Positions 1 through 7,478 of a DNA stretch of 64,000 nt are shown piece after piece. Each line of letters starts with the position of its first letter. The first letter of the stretch is position 1. The DNA comes from Mastigocoleus testarum BC008 (GTDB taxonomy: Bacteria; Cyanobacteriota; Cyanobacteriia; Cyanobacteriales; Nostocaceae), in assembly GCF_001456025.1 (NCBI RefSeq), contig NZ_LMTZ01000141.1, positions 1 to 64,000 of the forward strand, read 5' to 3'. The position numbers and the translations under genes were made by a program. Under the pieces are notes generated by a model. That model did not search any database. It saw only the letters and a list, made by a program, of their open reading frames with translations, and had not been told where the DNA came from.

Positions 1-165
1 GGGAGTGTGGGGAGTGTGGGGAGTGTGTGGAGCGTGGGGAGTTTGGGGAGTGTGGGGAGTGTGGGAGGTGTGGGGAGTGTGGGGAGTGTGTGGAGCGTGG
101 GGAGTGTGGGGAGTGTGGGGAGTGTGGGGAGCGTGGGGAGTGTGGGGAGCGTGGGGAGTTTGGGA
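1..165. repeat. 10-bp tandem repeat array (GGGGAGTGTG)n
   Basis: About sixteen imperfect copies of the decamer GGGGAGTGTG, with variants GGGGAGCGTG, GGGGAGTTTG and GGGAGGTGTG, run from the left edge of the window. The array may begin outside it. The same decamer, in reverse complement, recurs at about 10521-10598 and 32619-32750. The array is open in one frame as a Gly-Ser-Val repeat, but this is a by-product of the 10-bp unit and is not a credible protein. Confidence 0.9.
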
Positions 166-414
166 AATCTGTTGACTGAGTTATGTTTCTGGTTCCTCAT
201 ACCACGAAATATTAAATTACGGCTAATGTGAATTAAATTCAGCCTTGTAATATGAAGGGTTTCAAGAACCGGTTTAAGTCATGTTCGTAATTATTTTTAC
301 AAATTTCCGTTATTTCAACTTCTAATTCACACAATACGTAAATTAATTTTGCCCAGGCGCTTAAACTTATAATGGCTGCTTTAAAATCAGCAATAGTTTG
401 GCTTATTTTTTCGC
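166..414. other. Upstream region of the multidomain response regulator
   Basis: AT-rich non-coding sequence between the decamer array and the first gene. It presumably holds the promoter of the 415 gene. I see no clear -35/-10 pair, operator or structured RNA in it. Confidence 0.4.
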
Positions 415-2790
415 ATGAAAATTCTGGTAGTAGATGATGATGAATTTACTGCACAAGCACTTAGCTCTTTTCTTGAGGTGCAGAACTATGTAGTAGAAAT
501 GACACATGATGGTGAAGCAGCTTGGGATCTAGTACAAGCTTTTGATTACGATTTAATTTTGTTGGATGTAATTTTACCGAAGTTAGATGGTATAGCTCTG
601 TGTCAGCGATTACGTAAGTACGGATATCAAATGCCTGTTCTACTGCTGACAGGTAAAAACAGTGGTCATGAAAAAGCTGTAGGTTTAGATGCAGGTGCAG
701 ATGACTATCTTGTAAAACCTTGCGATCCAGAAGAGTTGGTCGCACGGGTGAGGGCTTTACTGCGTCGCAGCAATGCTACTTCTATGCCAGTGCTAGAGTG
801 GGGAAATTTACGTTTAGACCCCAGAAGTTGTGAAGTAACCTATGACGGGAAGATAATTCATTTTACTCCCAAAGAGTATGCCATGCTTGAGCTTTTCATG
901 CGAAATCCCCGTAGGGTTTTTAGTTGTAGCGCCATCTTAGATCGGGTTTGGTCTTTTGATAGTACCCCAGGGGAAGAAGCTGTGAGAACCCAAATCAAGG
1001 GTTTGCGACAAAAGTTAAAGGCTGTTGGTGTGGTCGATGCAATTGAAACAGTTTATGGAATCGGTTATCGTCTGAAAATTTCCGACACCAAGAAACGGAA
1101 AAAAACTGCGAAAAAGTCTGCCAAGAATGACTTATCTGAAATTAGCAAACAAACTCAACAACAAACATTAGCAGCTTTAGCAGGAGTCTGGAGGCAATTT
1201 CAAGGTAGAGTTGAACAACAAATAGATACATTACTACAAGCCACTGCTGCAATTGAAGAAAATAAAATTGATCGAGATTTACTCGCACAAGCACATCGGG
1301 AAGCTCATACTTTAGGCGGTTCTTTAGGTACCTTTGGTTTAAGTGAAGCTTCCGGTTTAGCCCGTAAAATTGAAAGTTTGCTCGACCCGGAAAATCTCAA
1401 GTCTCAACAATTATCTTTACAACCAAAAGCAATCAAACAGCTGAATCTGTTGACGATCGCCCTGCGTCAAGAAGTAAATAACTACAACAATACCGAAATA
1501 TCCATTTCTAGCCCGACTTCTACCTCATCAATTAGTTCTGATGAAAAACCATTTTTATTAATAATTGAAAAAGACCGCCAACTTATAAGCGAGCTATTTA
1601 TTGAGGCTGATGTGCGGGGAATTAGAGCGGAAGTTGCAACAAATTTACAAACGGCACTAAAAAAAATATACAATCAAATACCTCACCTGATACTTTTCGA
1701 TCCTTCCGTTGCGGGAACAATCGAGAAAGGTTTGGAATTCTTAAATGAAATTAGTGTTTTTAAGCAACCTATACCGATTATTGTATTCACATCTGAAGAT
1801 AGCTTAAATTATCGCGTTGAAGTTGCTCGCAAGGGAAGCAAAGTTTTTCTACATAAACCCCTCCCTGCAAATGAGGTTTTAGAAGTAGTAGATCGAGCTT
1901 TAAGACAAAATGACCAAACTTCTGAAGCAGTTATTTTAGCTGTTGATGACGACCCACAAACCTTAGCAATGCTGCAAAGCTTACTACAGCCTTGGGGACT
2001 AAAAATTGTAACTTTGAGCGAACCACAAAGATTTTGGGAGACCTTAGAAGAAACGGAACCAGATTTATTAATTTTAGATATTAAAATGCCCCATGTAAAT
2101 GGTATTGAGTTGTGTCAGGTCGTGAGGAATGATGCTCGTTGGGGTGGTTTACCAATTTTGTTCCTCACTGCTTATAAGGATATTGACAGCGTAAATCAAG
2201 TATTTAATGTTGGTGCTGATGATTTTGTTAGCAAACCAATTATTGGTCCGGAACTGGTTGCTCGGATTATTAATCGTTTAGAAAGAATAAAACTAGTCCG
2301 TACTCTTGCAGAAACCGACCCTGTGACAAAATTAGCCAATCGTCATAAGTCATCCCAGGAAATAGAAAAGTTCTTGCATCTAAGCCAGAGATGTCGTCAA
2401 CCTTTATGTTTCACAATTTTAGATTTGCAAAACTTTAAACACATTAACAATACATTTGGTTATGCAATTGGTGATTCTGTGTTGCGCGAAGTAGGGCAAA
2501 CTTTAAGAAAATCTTTTAATCAGGAAGATGTAGTTGCCCGTTGGGGAGGGGGGGAGTTTATTATATGTATGTATGGTGTGGATCGCGATCGAGCACGAAA
2601 GGAGATCGGGAAAATTTTAGAAAGCTTAAATCAACAAGAGTTTTTCGCTCCAGATGGTAATAAGCTCAAAGTAAATGCTTGTGTAGGGTTGGCACTATAT
2701 CCTGAAGACGGTACTGAATTGCAAAAATTATATGTATCCGCAGTCCGGGATTTGTCCAATGCAAAATTGGCTAGAGGTTCCCATGTTTAG
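415..2790 (+). CDS. Multidomain response regulator: REC - OmpR wHTH - HPt - REC - REC - degenerate GGDEF
   Basis: This 791-aa protein chains six modules. Residues 1-118 are a receiver with phospho-acceptor Asp51 and Lys101. Residues 125-223 are an OmpR/PhoB-type winged helix for DNA binding. Residues 245-350 are an HPt-like helical domain with His298 in HTLGG context. Residues 378-497 are a second receiver (Asp429, Lys481), divergent in its acidic pocket. Residues 504-622 are a third receiver with a full DDD pocket (512-514 region), Asp555 and Lys607. Residues 635-790 are GGDEF-like. The GGDEF signature reads GGGEF (711-715), so the catalytic-site Asp/Glu is Gly and diguanylate cyclase activity is doubtful. 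The architecture suggests a phosphorelay hub with DNA output. The ATG at 415 begins directly with the receiver MKILVVDDD. Two further two-component genes follow on the same strand, but with gaps of about 410 and 156 bp, so co-transcription is uncertain. Confidence 0.93.
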   Translation: MKILVVDDDEFTAQALSSFLEVQNYVVEMTHDGEAAWDLVQAFDYDLILLDVILPKLDGIALCQRLRKYGYQMPVLLLTGKNSGHEKAVGLDAGADDYLVKPCDPEELVARVRALLRRSNATSMPVLEWGNLRLDPRSCEVTYDGKIIHFTPKEYAMLELFMRNPRRVFSCSAILDRVWSFDSTPGEEAVRTQIKGLRQKLKAVGVVDAIETVYGIGYRLKISDTKKRKKTAKKSAKNDLSEISKQTQQQTLAALAGVWRQFQGRVEQQIDTLLQATAAIEENKIDRDLLAQAHREAHTLGGSLGTFGLSEASGLARKIESLLDPENLKSQQLSLQPKAIKQLNLLTIALRQEVNNYNNTEISISSPTSTSSISSDEKPFLLIIEKDRQLISELFIEADVRGIRAEVATNLQTALKKIYNQIPHLILFDPSVAGTIEKGLEFLNEISVFKQPIPIIVFTSEDSLNYRVEVARKGSKVFLHKPLPANEVLEVVDRALRQNDQTSEAVILAVDDDPQTLAMLQSLLQPWGLKIVTLSEPQRFWETLEETEPDLLILDIKMPHVNGIELCQVVRNDARWGGLPILFLTAYKDIDSVNQVFNVGADDFVSKPIIGPELVARIINRLERIKLVRTLAETDPVTKLANRHKSSQEIEKFLHLSQRCRQPLCFTILDLQNFKHINNTFGYAIGDSVLREVGQTLRKSFNQEDVVARWGGGEFIICMYGVDRDRARKEIGKILESLNQQEFFAPDGNKLKVNACVGLALYPEDGTELQKLYVSAVRDLSNAKLARGSHV

Positions 2791-3200
2791 CGAAAATCAA
2801 TTGAAACATTAAACAAAGTAGATTTAATAAGAGGATATTGAACAAGTATAATTGGATTAATTTCCCATTTTTACAACCTTTTATTATTTCAAAAAAAGCA
2901 AATCAGGTAAATTATGGCTTTAGCAAGGTCATTCACAAGGATTAGATTAACTTCAAAAATTTTTGGGGCAATATTTTATGTATAGCTTTTCACAGTCCCG
3001 CTCTTACAAAAATATAGAAAGCAGATTTACGGTTTGCATTTAGCAATTACTGTAACTATTTTTAGATTTAAAACCTGATTTAAAAACTTTGAATACCGTT
3101 TTCTTTTCAAGTTTATAAAAAGTTCCCATATTAGCGAATTTATGTCTTTACGAAGTAGAGAATTTAGTCATTAACTAATTAATCAAAAAAGTATTTAAGA
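2791..3200. other. AT-rich intergenic region
   Basis: About 410 bp without a convincing gene, strong hairpin or recognisable RNA. It probably contains the promoter of the histidine kinase that starts at 3201. Confidence 0.4.
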
Positions 3201-5324
3201 ATGAACAGTTCTAGTTCTGAGTATGAGACAGAACGTATTGAGGCTCTTTATGAATATAAAATTTTAAATACCGAAGCAGAGCCAGTGTTTGATAATCTGG
3301 TTTATCTAGCTACAAATATTTGTGAAACCCCTGTAGCTGTAATTAATTTGATTGATACCAAAAAGCACTGGTTTAAATCTTGTATCGGTTGGGAAGGAGT
3401 AAAAAAGAAAATACCGTTTTGTGATTTTACTATTTCCTACCCTGATCTGTTAATTGTCACAGACTGTTTGGAAGATGAACGTTTTGAGCGAAACTCCTTC
3501 ACGATCAATGGGAAATTAGTTCGTTTCTATACAGGTGTTCCCTTAAAAAATGCTGCTGGATATTCTGTTGGAACTTTATGCGTACTTGACTATACACCAC
3601 GTTCTTTAAGCTTAAAGCAGATTGAAAGCCTCAAAGCACTTGGGAAGCAGGTGATGATGATTTTGGAACTCAGACGAGATTCCATTGACGTTCAACAGAA
3701 GTCAGAAAAAATTCAACAACAGGAATTGAGTAAAACTGCAGAATTTATTGAAATCAATCAAAGATTGGAATCAGAGGTCAATCAACGCCAAGAAATAGAA
3801 AAAGCTTTGCAAATATCTCACAAGTATCTTTCTGGTATTGTTGATATTGCTGACGATGCGATTATTTCTATGGATAAAGAGCAAAATATTCTTTTATTCA
3901 ATCAAGGTGCAGAAAAAATTTTTGGTTATACCGCAGCAGAAGTAATAGGAAAACCCCTCGATATACTTTTACCAACAAAATACCATCAAAGTCATAGAAA
4001 ATATGTTGTCGATTTTGAAAAATCAAACGACAGAGCTAGGAGAATGGGTAAACGTCAAGAAATATTTGTCAGAAGAAAGAACGGTGAAGAATTTCCAGTA
4101 GAAGCTTCAATTTCTAAATTAAAGTTAGATCGAAATATTATTTTTACGGCGATTTTACGTAACATTAGCGAAGAAAAAAAATCAAAGGAAGCTTTATCAC
4201 AACTTTCTCAAAAACACGAATTAATTCTGAATTCTATTGGAGAAGGTTTATTTGGTTTAGATAAATCGGGAAAAATCACATTTGTAAACCCTGCAGCAAT
4301 CAGTTTACTTGGATATGAAAAACAAGAGTTAATCGGTCAAAACATAGATATGCTGCTAGCAAATAACCCATGCATAGCAAAACCTGACGCAGATATTGAA
4401 TGTGTGGTGAGAAAGTTCAAAATACAAGAAGTCAGCAACGACATATTTCGACGAAAAGATGGTTCGGTATTTCCAGTGGAATATATTCATAATCCAATTT
4501 TAGATCGGGGTAAAGTTGTCGGAGCGGTTATTGCATTTAAAGATATTAGCGATCGTCAAATTATCGAACGGATGAAAGATGAGTTCATTTCTGTTGTCAG
4601 TCACGAACTCCGTACCCCCCTTGCATCAATTCATGGGTCTTTATGTATTTTAGATCGCGGGTTGATAGATACGAGTTCAACCAAAGGTAAACGCTTGCTA
4701 CATATTGCTGCTGACAGTACAGCACGCTTGGTGGAGCTGGTTAACAACATTCTAGATATCGAGCGCATCACTTACGGCAAAATGAAGATGCATAAACAAA
4801 TTTGTGAAGTATCTGAAATTATTGTTTATGCTGCAAATAAAATGCAAAATATGGCGCAACGTTATGGAGTCAGCTTATCCGTATCGACTATTTCCGCTCA
4901 AATTTGGGCTGACGGCGATCGCATTATTCAAACTCTAACTAATTTACTGAGTAACGCGATCAAATTCTCCACATCTGGAGGAAATGTGCGCTTAAGTGCT
5001 TATATTTGTGAAGATTTAGAAACTTGCATTGGTAACAATAAGAATTTATCTGAATATTTCTCCCGCAGGTATACTGGTACCTACGTTAGCTTTCAAGTAA
5101 AAGATGAAGGATGTGGCATTCCCATCGATAAGCTAGATAATATATTTGATAAATTTCATCAAGTTGATACTTCTGACACTCGGAAAAAAGAGGGTAGTGG
5201 CTTAGGTTTGACTATATGTCAGCATATTGTGCAACAGCACCTAGGGAAAATATGGGTTGAAAGTAAATTAGATCGAGGTAGTACTTTCTATTTAATTTTG
5301 CCCCTACATTTATATGAGGAGTAA
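3201..5324 (+). CDS. GAF-PAS-PAS sensor histidine kinase
   Basis: This 707-aa soluble kinase has no membrane segment. Residues 8-158 form a GAF domain of the class that starts with ..R..AL..Y.IL.T and includes a GxLCVLD segment. Residues 160-205 look like a coiled-coil linker. PAS domains lie at about 203-325 and 335-450, each ending in a FxAxxR/KDIS-type motif. The dimerisation domain has phospho-acceptor His468 in SHELRTPLASI. The ATPase domain carries the N box (Asn581 region), DEGCGIP (635-641) and GSGLGL (665-670). All catalytic boxes look intact, so it should autophosphorylate. It likely senses small ligands or redox state in the cytoplasm, but the signal is unknown. The receiver protein 157 bp downstream is the obvious candidate partner. 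Confidence 0.94.
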   Translation: MNSSSSEYETERIEALYEYKILNTEAEPVFDNLVYLATNICETPVAVINLIDTKKHWFKSCIGWEGVKKKIPFCDFTISYPDLLIVTDCLEDERFERNSFTINGKLVRFYTGVPLKNAAGYSVGTLCVLDYTPRSLSLKQIESLKALGKQVMMILELRRDSIDVQQKSEKIQQQELSKTAEFIEINQRLESEVNQRQEIEKALQISHKYLSGIVDIADDAIISMDKEQNILLFNQGAEKIFGYTAAEVIGKPLDILLPTKYHQSHRKYVVDFEKSNDRARRMGKRQEIFVRRKNGEEFPVEASISKLKLDRNIIFTAILRNISEEKKSKEALSQLSQKHELILNSIGEGLFGLDKSGKITFVNPAAISLLGYEKQELIGQNIDMLLANNPCIAKPDADIECVVRKFKIQEVSNDIFRRKDGSVFPVEYIHNPILDRGKVVGAVIAFKDISDRQIIERMKDEFISVVSHELRTPLASIHGSLCILDRGLIDTSSTKGKRLLHIAADSTARLVELVNNILDIERITYGKMKMHKQICEVSEIIVYAANKMQNMAQRYGVSLSVSTISAQIWADGDRIIQTLTNLLSNAIKFSTSGGNVRLSAYICEDLETCIGNNKNLSEYFSRRYTGTYVSFQVKDEGCGIPIDKLDNIFDKFHQVDTSDTRKKEGSGLGLTICQHIVQQHLGKIWVESKLDRGSTFYLILPLHLYEE

Positions 5325-5480
5325 TATATAGATGAATATCAAAATACCTCAACAATTATTATAAAAAACGTAAATTAATTCTAGTTAAAAGTGCTTCTTG
5401 AGTAAAGTTCTGTAAGAATATCAATATTAGAATATTGAATAGTATTTTAATACTTATAAACATTCACTCTATAATTAAAG

Positions 5481-5861
5481 ATGGAAAATAAACGTATACT
5501 AGTAATTGATGATGAAGAATATGTTCGGGAAGTCGTTCAAATTTGTTTAGAGACTGTAGCCGGATGGGAAGTTATCGCTGCAAATTCTGGTATTTCTGGT
5601 ATTGAGATAGCAGAGAAAGAACAACCTGACGCTATTCTGCTTGATGTTATGATGCCTGAAATGGATGGGATAATGACTTTCAAAAAATTACAGCTAAGTC
5701 AATTAACTAAAAATATACCTATAGTTTTATTGACAGCAAAAGCAGAAGTTACTCAAGACCAAGAATTAGCTGAAATTGGTATTAAGGCTACTATTCCTAA
5801 ACCATTCGAGCCCTTAGAACTACCAGTTCAAATCGCCAAAGCTCTTAATTGGGATGTATAA
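5481..5861 (+). CDS. Single-domain response regulator (CheY-like receiver)
   Basis: 126 aa, a lone receiver domain. The acidic pocket is DDEE (10-13), the phospho-acceptor is Asp55 in LLDVMMPEMDG, the switch Thr is in LLTAK (about 84-86) and Lys107 sits in IPKPFEP. There is no output domain, so it probably acts by protein contact or as a phosphorelay intermediate. It follows the histidine kinase at 3201-5324 on the same strand, which makes that kinase its likely donor. The gap of 156 bp may hold its own promoter. Confidence 0.93.
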   Translation: MENKRILVIDDEEYVREVVQICLETVAGWEVIAANSGISGIEIAEKEQPDAILLDVMMPEMDGIMTFKKLQLSQLTKNIPIVLLTAKAEVTQDQELAEIGIKATIPKPFEPLELPVQIAKALNWDV

Positions 5862-5894
5862 ATCTAATTAATTATATTTCACAAAAAATATTTG

Positions 5895-5930
5895 ATAAAT
5901 CAACCAAAATTAATATTTTAGTTGATTTAT
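5895..5930. terminator. Inverted repeat downstream of the receiver gene
   Basis: ATAAATCAAC (5895-5904) is the exact reverse complement of GTTGATTTAT (5921-5930), with a partly pairing AAAAT/ATTTT interior. It lies 34 bp after the stop of the receiver gene. There is no downstream T-run, so it is a possible transcript-end hairpin rather than a classical intrinsic terminator. Confidence 0.4.
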
Positions 5931-6063
5931 GGGAACAGAATAATGCTAATAGCATAAAAGCACTACTAACGAGCCATATTAGATTTTTGATTATTGATTT
6001 TTGATTGTTGATACTTTATTCTCTATATTCAAAATAATCCGCGTTATTTATGTAATTCCTCAG

Positions 6064-6318
6064 TTATTTAGCTTCGTCGTTTTGAAATGGATGCTCTCCA
6101 ACCTTCAGTAATTTCTTACTTTCTTTGAGTTGTTTCCAAAGAATTTTTATTTCCTTGAAAGCTTCTTCCCCGGAAATTTTTCCATTACTTTCTAGATTAC
6201 AAATGTATCCAACCTTTTGAGCGAATTCCTGTAGATTTGCATTAAACACTAAATTTTCAGGCTTGACCTTACCGTGATAGGAACTGTGGGGATAAAGAAA
6301 ATCAAATTTAGTACTCAT
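6064..6318 (-). CDS. Small conserved cyanobacterial protein, DUF7219-like
   Basis: 84 aa, hydrophilic, without signal peptide or membrane segment. The conserved-looking core is KPENLVFNANLQEFAQ followed by a CNLESNGKIS segment and a Lys/Glu-rich helix with KEIKILWKQLK. I recognise this as the short cyanobacterial family named DUF7219, from memory of its sequence pattern. Its biochemical function is unknown. It stands alone, convergent with the receiver gene and separated from the next minus-strand gene by a MITE-like element. The start is ATG at 6318. Confidence 0.75.
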   Translation of the reverse strand: MSTKFDFLYPHSSYHGKVKPENLVFNANLQEFAQKVGYICNLESNGKISGEEAFKEIKILWKQLKESKKLLKVGEHPFQNDEAK

Positions 6319-6535
6319 AGAATTTTCCTGGGATTATCTATACGTATCCTGTCGTTCTTATTCCAAAATTAAAGAATAAATTTGAGGAAATTGTGAGGAG
6401 GTCGTACAGTTAACAGTATATTGTACAAAAGTATACATTATACCTCATTCTCTGGAAATTAAATATTATACTGCGATATTTTATTTAAAATATAACCAAC
6501 CTTTTTGCAATTCTAAACTTAAATTTGAGTGTAAC
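6319..6535. other. AT-rich upstream region of the DUF7219-like gene
   Basis: Non-coding, AT-rich sequence between the small gene and the MITE-like element. It probably contains the minus-strand promoter of the 84-aa gene. I see no other signal. Confidence 0.35.
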
Positions 6536-6822
6536 AGGACTTACGCAACGGTCTTCGTAGCGTGTCCGTAGGACATAGATTTGTCATTGCGACCGGAACG
6601 CAGTGTAGGGTTAGCGGAGCGTCTCCGTTTAGGAGATAGCAATCTCAGAGTTTTTGGCGATTACTGAGGACGCGCTTTGCGTATGACTAAAGTCACGCTA
6701 AGGCTAACAGCTTTGCTGCGGTCTAACGCTGTCGCTTTTCCTGAAGAAAACGCAATACCTACGGTACGCTTCCGCTAAGCGCTAACGTAATGACGGAAAT
6801 ACGTTCATTTTGCGTAAATCCT
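6536..6822. mobile_element. MITE-like non-autonomous element with terminal inverted repeats
   Basis: A 287-bp GC-richer island in AT-rich surroundings. It is bounded by AGGACTTACGCAA (6536-6548) and TTGCGTAAATCCT (6810-6822), which form 13-bp terminal inverted repeats with one mismatch. The interior has several short hairpins (for example TGTCCGTAGGACA and TCTCCGTTTAGGAGA) and repeated GCGTAGCG/CTACGGTACGC-like words, but no open reading frame. No transposase is present, so any mobility would need help in trans. A target-site duplication is not clear. Confidence 0.7.
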
Positions 6823-6845
6823 ATGTAAAAGTAAGTAAAGCGATA

Positions 6846-7463
6846 TTATCCAAAAATATTCTGGTAATAAGATTCTATTTTTTTAGCAAATTCAAGATCC
6901 ATAAAACATAAGAGAAATTCAGATATTGATGTGCAGATAGTATGTACTTGGCGTGGTTTAATTCCTCCAGAATAAGCACACAAATAACCATGAGCAAATA
7001 TATGTCGAATTGAGGCAGAAATGTAAGCTACATTATTACTGCTCCCAGTATGACATTTATTTAAATTATCTTTTAATTTATTACTTGTTAATCGCTGATA
7101 TAAAAATTCGTATAGTAAATTCTTTGGGTCTTTTTCTATAAATAACTGAATTACTTGTTCTGGGTTGTATTGTTCTATTTTTGCTTCAAGAAGACCTAAA
7201 TTCTTAATTGACATAATTTCCATAAACACTTCCAAGGCTGAATGTGTTAGGAAAACTTGAAAAAAACCATCGTATCCATAGACTGTGTTTTCTGCGTAGC
7301 CATCTAGATTGATACCTCGAAAATTTTTTGCAACCCTGATTCTACTCGCGAAACGATTAATATCTCCCGTAGAAACATTTTCTGCAAATCCTATACTTGG
7401 TGGTCTATGGTTATGATGCAAAATCTCTTGAAATTTATTAAATCCCTGTAATTCCATACCCAA
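6846..7463 (-). CDS. Unknown 205-aa protein with HEPN-like Rx4H motif
   Basis: I do not recognise this family with certainty. The protein is mostly helical by composition. Near the C-terminus (residues 151-160) it has IRHIFAHGY, that is Arg153-x4-His158 followed by Gly, which fits the Rx4-6H signature and the R(N/D)xxAHG style of HEPN RNase or HEPN-like domains. It starts 15 bp after the stop of the DUF5682-type gene, so it is probably the last gene of that minus-strand operon. HEPN domains often act as RNase effectors in conflict systems or as non-catalytic adaptors, and either role is an inference here. There is no membrane segment or signal peptide. Confidence 0.6.
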   Translation of the reverse strand: MGMELQGFNKFQEILHHNHRPPSIGFAENVSTGDINRFASRIRVAKNFRGINLDGYAENTVYGYDGFFQVFLTHSALEVFMEIMSIKNLGLLEAKIEQYNPEQVIQLFIEKDPKNLLYEFLYQRLTSNKLKDNLNKCHTGSSNNVAYISASIRHIFAHGYLCAYSGGIKPRQVHTICTSISEFLLCFMDLEFAKKIESYYQNIFG

Positions 7464-7478
7464 TAAGTAGCTAGTTAC

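Noticed and set aside
7..231. Gly-Ser-Val repeat protein at the left edge
   Set aside because: It arises from the 10-bp repeat read in one frame, has no start context and no independent support.
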